Source: Dermatemys mawii
Lineage: Eukaryota; Chordata; Testudines; Dermatemydidae
Reading direction: 5' to 3'
Length of the DNA: 64,000 bases
NCBI GenBank assembly: GCA_007922305.1
Contig: ML677373.1
Location: forward strand, 13,008,127 to 13,072,126
The notes beneath the pieces are model-generated. The model was not told where the DNA came from. It was given only the letters and a program-made list of their open reading frames with translations, and did not search any database. Positions 12,091 through 25,400 of the stretch are shown here, piece after piece. Each line of letters begins with the position of its first letter. The stretch's first letter is position 1. Made by a program: the position numbers and the translations under genes.

Positions 12091-12852
12091 TGGTTGATGT
12101 CTGAGTGTTCTGAAATGGAACATGTTAAATAACTTCTAGGGAGGTAAGGAGATATTTCAAGAAGAGTATCTCTTTTATATCAGATTGTACTGGCATATAG
12201 CATGTTCTCAAGTTGGCTTTCAAGTTGAAAAGCTGATTAAATCAAGTAATGCTAATAAAACATAGCATGTTCTGATGCTGAAAAATATATACAAAGTCAA
12301 AGCTAAGATACTAATATAAAATAAACATTTTGGCAAAAGATAGCTATGCTCAGAGCAGATACTTTTCTTGCAAAAATATTTTTTTCCAGTAAGTTCACTT
12401 CATTACTCCTATGGCCAAGCCAGTGTAATGTAAGTGCTGTCATTTTGTCTGATGGATGCTGATTATATTGTGACCATTACTGCACCATTCATGAAAATAT
12501 ATTTTATGATTAGCCCAGAGAACTGACTCTCTGAGCTTCAACCAATCAGAAACTAGTGGATTTATAAGGATAAAGTTATTCATTTTCAAAGCAAAAAGGA
12601 AGATGGCCATCTTTTGATCTTCACATTTTAGATATAAAGTGAATGTAAAAATGGGAGATTTTGTTAAGATAGAATTCAAGATTGTGGCCTCTTCTCCTTA
12701 CATGTCTGTATCCCCTGGTGTAATGAGCTATTCTGGAACAATAAAACAAAGTACAATTTAAAATAATATTTATTACTTCCACATTGAATCATGTTTTAAT
12801 CTAATACTTTTCTATATGTAATTATTATTGTGTTTTATTTACAGTAGGACAG

Positions 12853-13456
12853 TGTGACAGAGTGGAATAGGCCCTGAGGCCTTCTTCCTGCCACACCCTA
12901 CCCCAGAAAATGGCAGTGGAGATAGTCCTCCAAGCTCCCTAGAGTGGCTGCATGGGATGAAGCCAATCAGGGCTCAGCAGGCCCATATAATAGGAGCTGC
13001 AGAGATAGCATAAGTTCAGTCTGCTATGTGCTGGAGGAGCAAGAAATGGTTTTGGCTAGCTGCAGGAGTGGACAGGGACTAGGGAAGTGAGGAAGGAAGG
13101 CACTCATGGCTGGCTGTAGGAACTGTAAGGGCCAAGGCAGGTAGTTGCTGTTAGGAACAAGGGAAGTGAGGAAGGTGCTCCTGGATGGCTGCAGGGACTC
13201 CACAAAGATAAGGGCTGTGGGGAAGTGCCAATTATTTGAATGCATGTAGCAGCTACTTACAGGATCCTTGGGTAGAGGCCTGGAAAAGTGGATGGGCCTA
13301 GGTTTTTCCCCCCCCACCCCAAATAGCCACTGGGGAAGTGGCTGTGCCTTAAGAGAAGGGAATTTAGACAGGCTTAGGGAAGGGACTGAATGTAAAAGGG
13401 GCTGGACTGAGACTGACCCCAGCTGGAGGGCCAGAAGACTAATGGTCAGTTGAAAA
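12853..13456 (+). repeat. Putative LTR-type retroelement fragment
   Basis: Starts TGTGACAGAG, like the LTR candidate at 50373, and carries a promoter-like pair: CCAAT near 12964 and 'catataatagg' near 12985. It has repeated 'gggaagtgaggaaggaaggc'-like segments. A CR1 lies immediately downstream and similar low-complexity text resumes near 14350, suggesting the CR1 inserted into it. The right end is not defined. Confidence 0.35.
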
Positions 13457-13544
13457 GTCATAGACTTGTAGGACTGGAAGGGACCTTGAGAGGTCATCTA
13501 GTCCAGTCCCCTGCACTTATGGCAGGCCTAAGTATTATCTAGAC
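13457..13544 (-). repeat. CR1 LINE 3' end, left half
   Basis: Antisense CR1: 'gtcatagacttgtaggactg', 'gaagggaccttgagaggtca', 'tctagtccagtcccctgcac'. It is split by a hAT element and continues at 14068. Confidence 0.85.
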
Positions 13545-14059
13545 CAGGGGTCTCCAAACTACGGCCCAGGGGCCGGATGCAGCCCGCAGTGTCGATTTGT
13601 CTGGCCGCCCAGCGTGAATGACCAGACAGCAAGTATAAAAAATCAGGACAGGCAGTGGGAGGTAATAGGAACCTATATAAGAAAAAGCCCCCAAAATCAG
13701 AACTGTCCCTACAAAATCGGGACATCTGGTCATCTTACACCCAGCTGAGCAGGCACAAGGAGAAGTCGCTGCTGCCCACCCACACGAGCCGCTGCTGGCG
13801 GCCCCATGTGCAGAGGGATGAGTGCCCCTGTGGTGCAGCTGGAGAAGCACAGTGTGGGGGTCACAGCAGCAGCGTGGCTGGAGGAGTAAAGGGGTGAGTG
13901 CCCCTGTGGTGCGGCCAGAGGAGCAAAGTGTGTGGGGGGGGGGGAGGTGAAGGCGCAGCAGCGGAGCTGAAGGAGCAAAGAAGGAGGGCATGGCAGCAGC
14001 CCATGAAGCCCTTTCAAAAATCTAATATGGCCTCATCTCAAAAAGTTTGGAGACCCCTG
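13545..14059. mobile_element. Non-autonomous hAT element, 515 bp, inside CR1
   Basis: Ends CAGGGGTCTCCAAACT and AGTTTGGAGACCCCTG are near-perfect inverted repeats. The flanks ATCTAGAC (13537-13544) and ATTTAGAC (14060-14067) agree at 7 of 8 bases. Removing it restores a continuous CR1 tail. It has itself been hit by the 120-bp MITE at about 13617-13735. Confidence 0.88.
13617..13735. mobile_element. MITE family C, copy 1, inside the hAT element
   Basis: 'gaccagacagcaagtataaa', an inner 'aatcaggacagg' and the end 'gggacatctggtcat' match the copies at 29936-30056 and 51809-51935. The left end is degraded. Confidence 0.75.
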
Positions 14060-14067
14060 ATTTAGAC

Positions 14068-14285
14068 CATCCCTGACAGATGTTTATCTAACCTGCTCTT
14101 AAAAATCTCTAGTGATGGAGATTCTGCCACCTCCCTAGGAATTTATTCAGTGCATAAGCACCCTGATACTTAGGAAGTTTTTCTTAATGTTCAATCTAAA
14201 CTGTTCTTGCGTCAATTTAAGCCCATTGCTTATTGTCCTATCTTCAGAAGTTAAGGAGAACAATTTTTCTCTTTCCTTCTATGTA
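14068..14285 (-). repeat. CR1 LINE 3' region, right half
   Basis: Continues the CR1 antisense consensus: 'catccctgacagatgtttat', 'ctaacctgctcttaaaaatc', 'gatggagattctgccacctc', 'ggaagtttttcttaatgttc'. Truncated after 'caatttttctctttcctt'. Confidence 0.85.
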
Positions 14286-14884
14286 CTTGGGAGGAAACCC
14301 TGGGGGTACTGCTCCTTCCCAGAATAGGAACCTTTGCACATAAGCTTTCCAAGTCAGATTCTGATATAGGCCCTGCTGGTCAGACTGAGGAGGGGTAAAG
14401 TGATGGGGCTTGTTGGATTGTGAAGGGACTGAGCCCCAAAAGAGCTGCAGGACATCTTGGAAGATAGGCCCAGTTGGATGGTATACCCCAGAAGGGGTTT
14501 GTTTTAGTTTCGTACATGGACTATGTGTGACTTGGATGGAGGATTGTCACTGAAGGCTTGCCTGCGGACTGCAGTGGTTGATGGGAGGGCGGAGTCATGG
14601 AGAGCAGAGAAAATAAAAAAAACTGTAGACACACTCAACTGGAAAGGGTGCTTGCAAGAGGAGATGCTCTACCACTACAGACAGATTAATCTCTACCACT
14701 ACAACAGATTAATCTCTGTAACTAAGTCTCCAAAGTCAGTGTATTCAGACCACAGATGCATTCTGTTTATTTTGTTTTTTATTACAGGAAGAATGAGGGA
14801 CAATGATAAGGAGGCCATGTAGCTGAGTTGGAGCACATGATTTTGGAGGTGAGGAGCAAATAAGCAAGGGGGACTGGAAATTTG

Positions 14885-15085
14885 GCTTCTGATCTCCATT
14901 CTGTGTTACTTTGTGACCTTTGTCAAGTCACTTAGCCTCTCTGTGTCCCTGTTTTCTCCATCTGTAAAATTGGACTAATACTCGTGATCTCCATCACAGA
15001 GGTGTTGGGAGATTTAATCAATTAATATTTATTAATTGTTTTAAATGTTTGGATGGAAGGTATTATAGAAATATTATATATTACT
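14885..15085 (+). repeat. MIR-type SINE
   Basis: Contains 'gtgacctttgtcaagtcact', 'tagcctctctgtgtccctg', 'ctccatctgtaaaattgga' and a 'tattatagaaatattata' tail, the MIR core and 3' order. Confidence 0.8.
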
Positions 15086-15989
15086 ATTACTTGAGATTAG
15101 AGAGAGGTTAGGATTTTGTACCTATGTAATGATAGTGAGCTATTTACCCAGGACGGAGCACAAATTAGCCAGTCAGGATTTGCATTTTCCAAATAACACA
15201 TTACTAGGTGCAAGGTCATTCCAGGATATCCATTCACGCTAGGTACTTTGTGAGATGTTGAGAGAATAAATGTGGCAGATATTAGTCATGTTTCTTAATG
15301 CACTGCTGGAAGGTGTTCAGATACTATGGTGATGAGTGTGGTATAAGAACTTATACAAGGTAGAACAGAATCTGGTTTGATGCAGTGCCAATGTATTGCA
15401 ACAGAATGAAATTTTGAAATAGCAGAACCTCACTGCATTATCATGTGAATATTTTGACAAACAGTACTGTGTGTTACATTTTGAAGCCCTGTTGTAGGCC
15501 TACCTGTATGGATGTATGAGACTGTACTATGATTACCCTGGTGTGATCAGGTTTTGACATGGTGCTATCTTGTTATATCTCATAACAATGTATTGAGGTG
15601 CTATGGTTGCATTGCAGCAGGACATTTTGAGGCAGTGAGTGTAATTGCTTTGTTACAGCATGATGATAGTCTTAGGTGGGTATGGTGGTGTAAGTGTTTT
15701 GAGGTGGTGGGCTCAGGTATCACAGGAGGACCTTTGAAGGCAATGATATGGCAAGAGATCATGACATCACAGTGTGGTGACCTTCTGAGAGAGCACCAGC
15801 AGCATGAAAGCAGTTTTGAGGCATTTGGTGCATAGTGGTGGTTGGGTTAAAGGTTAAATTTGTGGCTACTGTAGTGCAGCTAGGCTGGACCCAGTCACTC
15901 CCTGAGTGAGAATTCTGCAGTTCCAACGTTGCCCCCTCATAAGGGAAAAGCTGTGGAGAGAGACTGGATTTTTGTCTGGCCTTATATGT

Positions 15990-16394
15990 AGTTGAACCAA
16001 TGAGAACTGAGTCATTTGAGTGACAGCCAATCTTTCCATTCAGCAACAAAGGGACCCCGACACTAAAGGCAAACAATCATCTGTGAGAGAACGTATTTCT
16101 CAACCAATCAAGCGTAGGGGCAGGAAAGAGGGCGGCCTCTTACCAGTCAGCGTAGAGGCTGAGGCGGGACAGAGCACAGAGTGGCGTCTCTTCGTCCAAT
16201 GGCGGATGGGATCAGGTTTGAACCGTCCAATGAGATTACTGGAGGGAGGTGCGTCTTTTTGCGGGTATAAAACCGGCTGCTGGGGGTAGGGGGCGGCGGC
16301 GGCGGCGGCTGCAGCAGTTGTCACCAGCGGCGGGGAGTGGAATTCATCCCCTGCCGGCCTCTCGCTCGGGAGCTTTCGCCCTTCTCTCCCCGCC
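15990..16394 (+). promoter_or_regulatory. JPT1: JPT1 promoter and 5'UTR
   Basis: TATAAAA at 16266-16272 lies 123 nt before the start codon, predicting transcription from about 16297. Upstream are five CCAAT boxes, all in the forward direction: 15997, 16027, 16104, 16196 and 16227. A GC-box-like GAGGCGGGAC is near 16161. The 5'UTR opens with a short CGG repeat at 16293-16308. The CpG-rich zone continues to about 17050. Strong NF-Y control is inferred from the CCAAT cluster. Confidence 0.8.
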
Positions 16395-16450
16395 ATGACC
16401 ACCACGACCACTTACAAGGGCGTGGACCCCAACGGCAGGAACAGCTCCAG
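16395..16450 (+). CDS. JPT1: JPT1 exon 1 (coding part)
   Basis: 56 nt: 18 codons plus two bases (AG) completed to an arginine codon by exon 2. Donor gtcggg is weak but the protein continues correctly. Confidence 0.95.
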
Positions 16451-19400
16451 GTCGGGGGGGGCCGGGATTCGGGGCGCGGGGAGGGGGTCAGCATGGGGGG
16501 AGGAGAGCGGGGTCCGGGATTCTAGGGGGAAGGGACCGGGGCTGACTGGCCGTTGGGACCGTTTGCCCGGGGGGAGGAAGAGCTGTGGCCGGGCGGTCCG
16601 AGGGAGCCAGCGGGGGACCGGGCGCTGAGCGATCCCCTCCCTGGGGTTCTGGTGCGGAGCTCCCTGTCCGAAAGATGGGGTGGTTCCGGGGCAGGCAAGC
16701 TCTTTTTAAAGCCCCGTCCCCGGGATGGGGCGGGGGATCCCACCCAGCCGTGCGGTGCTCGGACTGCTCTCCCGGGGCTGGCGGGGATGCGGCCGCACCC
16801 AGCCGGCATGTGCTGCCCGGGGGATTCGCTGTTTCTCGCTGCGAAGCCCTGACGCAGCTGCCCGGAGATGAGCAGCGGCGGGGCTGGGATCGCGGCAGAC
16901 CCGCCCCGGGCTGCTGTGGGCGGCGGTGGCTGCTCGCCGAACAAAGGAAGGAAGCTCGCTGCCCAGCCACGCAGCCGGATTCGCCCCCTCAGTCCCTCCC
17001 CAAAACCCCGGCCCCGTCCTCCCTGCAGTCCCTTGTGCCGCTTGGCTTTTGCTATTAGGATCTTGTTCCTTACTGTGGCGGAGCTGCCTCGGGAGGGTTT
17101 CCCATACCGGGTGGGGCTGGAGCTGGCTCTATTGTCTCTTGTCTGTAGCCTCTCTACCTGTTAACCTTAGCAGCGGGCAGTGGTACACCCGCAACTCATC
17201 CCGCATTCATCTAAGAGGCTGCTCCTAGTCGGAGACAATTGTAACTTCATGGAAGATTTGACCCTGCCAGGGTTTACGGTGTCCGTATTGTTAAGCTCAT
17301 TGTGAACTGGTATTTCAAATGGGTTACGGGCAGATAGATCTCGGAGCATGCTCCAGTGCTGGGGGAAAGTGAAGTCTTCATTAAATGTCCTTTCTCCACT
17401 GATCATAACCTGCAGCGTTGCATTGGCTATTCTTGGGGGGGGGTTCCCACATAGGGAGCCATTTTGACGGGGCAGGAAACAAGGGCTACGAGACTGCTGT
17501 AGAAAAAGAAAGGGATAAGGGAACAAGAAGGAGCATGATACTAGATCGGGAAGCCGTGGTTTGTCTGGAAACAAATAACTTAATGCATAGCATTTCTTAA
17601 GAATCCTCTCAAACTAAATTGAACTCACACTGCAGGACTGAAATATAAGACTAGGCAGTGTATAAATCATGCTCTTCTGGGCAGAGTGGAACTGAGGCAG
17701 ATGTTTTTTGGTAAGTCATTGTGTTCAACGTGCAGAAATTTCCCATTGAGGATTTGGGAATTTAAAAGGTCTCTGTTGCAAGAGCATTATCTTCATGGAG
17801 CTGATGTTGGTTTCTCAGCCTGTTACACATTTCATTGGATTTCATGCAAAGAACAGTGCTTTTCTGAAAGTGTGACTGTCAGCTGTTGCAGATCAAATGC
17901 TAAATTCTGGGATTGAGTGATGACTAAAGCTTTTCAGTTCACCCTTAGCTGGGTGACTGAATAGAGTAACAGACCTTATGTTGAAGCTAAGCTTAGCAGT
18001 TTGCTTGGCTACTCTGTTTTTCTGCTTGATTCACCAGGATGTCTTAAGTCTGTTTGGCAGCAGTCTGCCTAGGAAATGATTGTCACTGCTTTGTCAAGTA
18101 GGTGGTTATACAGGTTGTGGTTGCAAGCCCCTGTTTGAACACTCTGCTCTAAGAACTAATAAAAATAGCAACTGATAATATGGAAGACAGTAAAGGAAGT
18201 TTTCACATTTGAACGCTTTCCCTAGAAGGATCATTTCTCTCTATCAAATGTAAGACTCAACAGATGATTTTTAGTGGACTATCTGAACAGTTATACTAAA
18301 CTACATACAGTACCTCAGAAAGGGGAGTAGGAAATCAAAGATATATGTGGATTCTTAAAAGCTGTTACTTTTAATCTGCTTGGTAGTCAGTCTGTGGATT
18401 CCCCTACTGTATGTTCAGTTTGTAGGGGAGAATAGGATTCTATACAGAATCCCCACCATACACTAAGGAGCAGTGCATTTGTTAGGTATTCCTCTCTAAA
18501 GATTTCTTACAAATAAGTTTAAAAACTCAGTTCAGTTCTAGGATATTAAACAAGTGAATTTTCACCTATATAGGGTGTTGTGTTGCTTGCCTGTTTTGAG
18601 ATTAGCAGGGTAAAGAAGTGATTGATGTCTTTAGTGTAGTAGACTTAAGGTCTGGAAAGATCAGAATTAATTCCTGGCAGCAGTTATCCATATCTGTGTC
18701 AAAGCTCACTATTTCAGCTCTGCTGTATTTGTGTTTGAATTTTTGCATAGTGAGATGCTACAGACCACTCTTTACTATGAACTGTAGGCTAAGAATCAAA
18801 AGTTTGGGAAATGGCATTAAAAAGGATTGGGATGCTGTCCACTTCACTCTTGTACACTCATAGGACTGTCCATTTTTCATAGGTTGCATCTGAACTTTAT
18901 AAGAAAGCAACTTCATTTGATGCTATGAATCAAAAACTGTCAGTATTTTGAGCTTCGGTTGAGCGCTGTTCATGTTTCTCATTAACATCACTTATGAGGC
19001 TAAATCTTCTGAGATTTCTTTGGTTTCCTCAGCTATCACTTTTTTGAGCTAAAGGGATGCTGTGCTGAAGAAAGTAAGCTTTGAATTCCCTCCACCATAA
19101 GTGAGCTTTCTTGCTTTCACTTCTTGGCTTTCAGGAGGAGATACCAAACAGGCTTCTTCATGTGACTTCCTGATCAAGCTCTTACTGCTAGATTTTATGC
19201 TTTTTTGGAGCTCTATAGTCATGCCAGGACACTCCTGCTTTGCAGCTAAACTCTGCCCCTTAATAATCCCTGCTCAATACAGATGGCACTTAAGCAATTT
19301 TTACGGAAAGCTTTTGGGCTCATTCTTAATTCAGGAACCTGCTGCATGTTTGGGTTTTTAAGGAAAAAAAAATTGGAACAATTCCAAATTGGAACCTAGA

Positions 19401-22400
19401 CCTGATCAGTGGTACAAATAGTACAGCGGTTCATGAGCCAAAGGTTGGTTTTCGCCATATTGCTCATTTCAAAATTAATTTCGGTGGGGTGTTTAGTAGT
19501 TGAATGATTGGACTCTGAGAAGCGTGTTTGGCTCTGAGTTTGGGTTTGAAAAATGTAGCATCTTTCACTAATCCTTGGACGCAAGGATAAATGGAGCTGG
19601 CAGGTTCCGTTTTGCCCTGTTTGGCTCTCTCTTTAATATTTAGTGTTGTGAATTGTACAGTCTCTACAGTCCTCTGATTAGCCACCAAAAATGTGAACTG
19701 CAGTGACAGAACAAATGTCTTTGTCCTGAAGCATGTTGTAGGTCCAGGAGTGAAATACAAGTGTAACCCATTCTTGGTGCCCATAGAGTGCTTGGCTTCT
19801 AAGTGCCAGCAAGTACAGCGCTGGTCAGTGTTGGTTACCTGTCTACTGTGAAATGATTATGAAATCTAATTGCCTTATGGTAGCTTTAGAACACCATGAA
19901 AGTGATCTGAATTTTAACCCATGTGATTCTAGTACAGTTCCCAGAGCCACCAATCCCTTTGCTCACCCAACCCATTCTTTGTTTAATACTTCAGTAACAC
20001 TGGTGGTAAAACTCTTGATTGAATCTTTCTCCAGGGTATTGCGCCCTCCAGGTGGAGGTTCCAATTTCAACTTGAGCTTTGATTTGCCAAAAGAGCAGCC
20101 TGTGCGAAGGAACAAAATGGCATCCAACATCTTTGGTCTTCCTGAAGAAAATACAGTTTCTAGGGCTGGCTCAACAGGTAAAGCTTCTTTCTGGTTTCAC
20201 TGTCTATTCTGGTGACTATTCTAATTTTATAATGCTTTACAGAAAAAGCTGAGAGTGACCCCTTGAATTGTGGAGCAGAATGATGAGCATCCTCTAGTGG
20301 ATGCAACTGATGATGATTCATAGAGGAAAGATAGTAGTTAAGGCACTGGACTGGGATTTGGGCAATGTGGATTAATCTCCCATCTCTGCCACACATTCTA
20401 CTTGACCTTGGACCTTAGTTTCTCTGTGTAAATGGGAAAAAGTAGTACTTCTCTCACAGCAGTGAGACTGTGAGGATAGATTCACTAATGTTTGTGAGGC
20501 CTTTTAATGTTGCAGTGATGAGAAGCCTAGATGCCTTGGCTGAAATCTCGTCCTCCTAGGATTTTGCTAGTTCATAAGAAATACAACTCTGAATAGCCGT
20601 GCCAGTCTGGTTTCTTGTAGTCTGACTTTACATCCTAACTAAAACAAACATCTGCTTTCAGGGGCCGTGCCCAGAGGTGTCAGAGAAGATTCTGAACCAT
20701 CTGGACCACAAAGGATAAACTCTCCTGATGCAAACTGTGGGGACTTTGTAGATCCAAAGGTCAGTGACTGGCAAAAGCGTGTGCTGTGCTTGTGGCTGCT
20801 TAACACTGCTAGTGGGATTGTATGGTAGGAAAAGGGCCTAAAGGCAGGTAGCTTTATTGTGGCCTCTTTCTGCCTGGAGAAAGTATGAAATACTCTGCAC
20901 CTCTAACATGCTGTGGGCAATCAAACTAAACACTGAGTTCTAGATTTTTAAACTGGGTGCTCAGTAAAATTCTCTGGCTTGTCCCATCACTAAAATTTGG
21001 TAACGGTAAAGAAATCTGTGGCTAAGGCATAGATTTCCTCTCTCCCCCCCCCCCCCCCCAAGTTCAATATCATTACCAGCATTTGCTTGTAAAGTTCAAG
21101 CTACTGGCTATCATCTACAGGGAGCAGTAGATGCACTAACATCTGTATGTGATCTAGCTTCTTGGGGTGGGGGACACAAAGCCATGCTGTTATCACAGGT
21201 TTTTGCTTAGTATGTGCTTCCAAATCCCGAAGAAATAAAATATAGAATAGTAGCTTCTCTGCACATAGCAAAATTGGGGAGGCTAAAGCAGACTTCACAT
21301 CTATGATTAAATTCTAAAAACTAATCCTCTTAATCTAAAAATCAGTAACTATCAAGAAAAGATAAACTGGGCAAAGTATAGCCTCTGGGTATGTAGGACA
21401 ACAGATAAGTGCCTAGAGACCTACTACTGTTGTTACTCGTATTTAAATAGCATCTAAATCACAAAGACAGATTGAAGTTGGCTTTTTTTGATCTACAAGA
21501 CTGATCTACAACAAGAGTGTATGAAATGTCTTGTTGGCTAAATTGGAACATAGCCTATATTGCAGGGGTAGGCAACCTATGGTACACATGCCGAAGGCGG
21601 CATGCGAGCTGATTTTCAGTGGAACTCACACTGTCTGGGTCCTGGCCACCATTCCAGGGGGCTCTGCATTTTAACTGAATTTTAAATGAAACTTCTAAAC
21701 ATTTTAAAAACCTTATTTACTTTATATACAACAATAGTTCAGTTATATATAATAGACTTAGAGACCTTCTAAAAACATTAAAAGGTATTACTGGCACGCA
21801 AAACCTTAAATTAGAGTGAATAAATGAAGACTCGGCACACCACTTCTGAAAGGTTGCTGACCCCTGCTATATTGGATTCCCAAGTAAATTGGAACATAGC
21901 TGCTGTAAATTTCATCTGGTGGCTACAGCAGAAAATCCAAATAAGCTGTTTAGTCTAATTCTATTAGCTGTTTAATTGTATTACATTCTGTAACCTGCAG
22001 AGGTTGACTATGTGAACATAATTCCTATCACACCAAATGCTTCACTTGCACAGCAGCTATATCTGCAAACAATTTAAACTAGCGTAGTGTAGTCCAGAAT
22101 CTGAGGCACATACATGCTTTGGCCTGACTCATGTAATTCTGTTGACGTCAACGGAGCTGTGTCTGTTTACATCTGAGCCACAGGCACACAATTCTGATAA
22201 GATTCATTAGCTCACTGTTAAAGGGTTGATCTGAATCAGGGAAATGCCCTAGTACTGTATCGATTACCAGAAAGTTTCATTTTGTACTCCAACCTGGTGT
22301 TAAACTATCTGCTAAAGCAAGTAAAGAAATTTTCAATGCCATTACAGAAAATGTAAATGGGACTGACTGGAAGATGAGATGCCTTTTGAGAGAGTCAGTG

Positions 22401-25400
22401 TCAGGAGGCATAAGCTTCCTAGAGCAGAAGGGGACAAACTGAAAGTAATTACTCACAATATATTTAAAACTAACTTAATTACTTCATGGCTGTAAAATGT
22501 AACTCTTTCTAATGAAAGATGAACAGTGTTGGACTAGTGCTCTAGCCACCTGGTTTCTGCACACCTGGGCACAAGACAAGTTTTTCCATGTCATTGTAAT
22601 TCTGGCCTTTAGAGCAAGTGTCATCTATGGCTGTTCAATCCTTACCACTATGCTCTTCTAAATGGACAGGTCTGTATTTAAAAACACAGCGATATCTAAC
22701 TCAGATCAGGTGGCAAAATGTCATTGTAGACATTTGGTTGAATTTACTACCTCCATAGGTGTGACTGTCAATGGTTCTTCTGTTCAGCAGAACACATACA
22801 TTGTCCACAGTGCTGCCTTCACATCTGATCTGGAAAATCCAACATGCTAAGATTGCTTCCTGTTTCTGTGTTGCCACAACTCAGAGAGCTCTGTAAGGCC
22901 TAGAGAAGCATGCTAGACTAGCTTTGTATAGCAGTTGTTGCTAGGTGGGGCCTGGTGTTCAGTGCTGCACACAGCACAATGCATTTTCAATATTAGAAAG
23001 TACACAGAATAATGTGTGTTCTCTCTTCTAGGACGGGGAAAGTGGTGAAACTTTTGGTGAGTAACTCTCCCTTTCTCGTGCATAACCTATGAGAAGGCTT
23101 TCAGGAACAAATGAAGTTCTGGTGTATTTAGGTGTTGGAAAGAGATATTGAATATAATCCAGCCTGTGGTTACCTCTTGGATCTTTTAAAAGGGTAGTGG
23201 CTCAAATATTGGAAATATTTGGTTAGGTGGAGTCTAATTGTAGAATGCCTGTTTTTTTGTTTTTAACCTAGTGGATTTGGGGTCACAGCCTGTTCCTTTG
23301 CCAGCAGTAGAGTTAGTGCCAAGAAGTCTGCGTTTTGGACTAATGGATTAACTTGAAACCCATATTACAAGGGAAATGGAGTTGGGGGAGGGACAATCCC
23401 TAGATGTATTAACTGCTGCACTGCACCATTTAAAGTTGAATATTTGTATTTTATTTAAACCTAAATCAAATAACTTCTATAATCACACATTAAGATTTAT
23501 GAAGCTAAGACTCATCATTAGCATCCTTATTTATCAGGGATGTCTCAAATGGATCATTAGTACTAGGATTTTAAAATCAAAGTAGATGAAACTTTGGCTT
23601 CAGTTTCTGAACATTTTGCTGACACTTGAAAGATACTGAATTCTGACACCATGTAAATTAAGTCATGGGTTTAGTTTTGTTTAAAGAAATTACAAATAAA
23701 GTGAGATGAAATGTGAATTGTCTTGCTGATTTTTGTAGCTATTTGTCCAGTATATGCCATTATACCGGCAAAAGTGGGTTTTAGCTGTTGAGCCAAGTGC
23801 ACAATAAGGACTTGCTTGCAGCAAGTCTCGTAAAAGGAGAGACTGTCTCAGAGTGAAGTTTGCTGCCAACTTGGGACACTGGCAATTACCACAAGAAGCA
23901 AAATCCATCTGTTTAATGGTCAAGGACTATCTACAAAATTGTCACTTTCATCTCTGATCCAGAATGAATAGACAACTCCAGACACTGTCCTCTGGTCAGA
24001 CAGGATTTGCACACTTGAAACTGAACACTTGAACATGAGTCAGTTACCTGCTCCCAGAAGGGACTTTCAGAGCACTCACAACGTTCATATTTTTGTCTAA
24101 GCTGAGCTTTCTTCACTAAGCCAAATGGATACTCAATAACTATAGGGATTTATGTGTGATTCCTTACGCAATGGTGTCTACCCCGTGCCCATTAAGGCTC
24201 TTAATTGTGGCCCTTCAGGAGGGTGTCTGTTAAGTGGAATTGGTATTTGATTGTAAATTGAAAGTGCTATTAATATTCATGTAACTTTTTGACAGGTCAA
24301 TTGAAAACCTTAGGCTTGCTCTTGTTTCATGTGTATTCATGAAATTTTTAATCTGATTCCAAGTTCATTAAGTTAATAGCTTTCCTTCTTGGTCTAGCAC
24401 TCAACTTTATTGGTCTATCATCTGAATAGCCTTGCTATTCATGCACTGAAGTATGGTTCCTCCTCAGAAGCTGATTTAGAGTCAATGACCTCCAGATGGA
24501 GAAAAGGCAAAGCCTTATGGTCTGTCATTAGGAGCACTGGCAGCTTGAATCTGTTCCTCAGCGACGAGTAGGTTTAGCTTCAACCCTGTTAATTTCTTTT
24601 TTTCCACTCAGTTTCCTTTTGTCAGGGACCGTGTCTTAAATGCTTTACATAAAATCTCTTCAGGATTGGGCAAACCTAATGTCCCTTTGGAAAAGCCAGA
24701 TAGTACTCAAGTTGGAAACAACTTGCCTTTCCTTATAGGACATAAATGGCCACTGTCAAATTAAACATTGCTTGTAATAAGCGATAAGTTTTCTGTATTT
24801 TTAAAATTTGTGTATTGGATGGCCCTTGGTAATTATTTTCACAGTCCTACCAGTATAGTCAGTTTCCATTTCCATGTGATCCTTTCAGCCCAGCACATTT
24901 CTTTAAAAAATAGAGAAATGATTGCCAAAAAATAACAAATTGGCAGGGAGACTCAAGGACAAGTATAGTTGTAAAATGATTCTTAACTCCTTCTTTATTT
25001 TGAGTGCATGGTGTCCTTTTTAATGTCTTTACCAACTAGTTTTGTTGAGCAGGAGCATCTTAGCAAAATAGTTCATATATGAATGTTTTTCCATATTTAC
25101 CTTTTGATCATGAATAGTCATTTCCTTCAGAGTCTAGGTGACATCTAATGACTTTCCCACCTTCTTAAATTTACACTAGAAATAGCCCATTTCCTGATTA
25201 GAATAAACCCATTTCTTTTCACCCCAGTACTTCCCTCAGTGCTACTTTCCACACCTGTAAGCTTTAGCTTCAGGATGAAGTTCAGCAAAACTGTTAAATT
25301 ACATTTCCTGAAAGGACTTCTCCTTAAAGATTTTAGGAGAAAAATCATTGTTCTTAATTGGCAGCGATGGTCTGGGCTCGACATCTGGTAGCCATACAGC

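Larger units (their letters stand above)
8551..15985. other. Intergenic, SUMO2 to JPT1
   Basis: No exon was recognised. It contains a TIR element at 8670-8937, MIR fragments, a putative retroelement unit from 12853, and a CR1/hAT/MITE nest at 13457-14285. The stretch 9200-11900 shows no clear repeat or gene to me. Confidence 0.6.

Noticed and set aside
13539..14017. Minus-strand frames of 95-150 aa
   Set aside because: They lie inside the hAT/MITE nest in a CR1 and change frame across element borders.
14680..14715. Short tandem duplication 'acagattaatctct' as the right border of a 12853 LTR
   Set aside because: Suggestive CA-ACAG end, but the left duplication match is only four bases and the interior is not a verified LTR.
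16488..17228. Several long overlapping open frames on both strands after JPT1 exon 1
   Set aside because: They fall in the GC-rich CpG island where stop codons are scarce; no family match and they conflict with the JPT1 intron.
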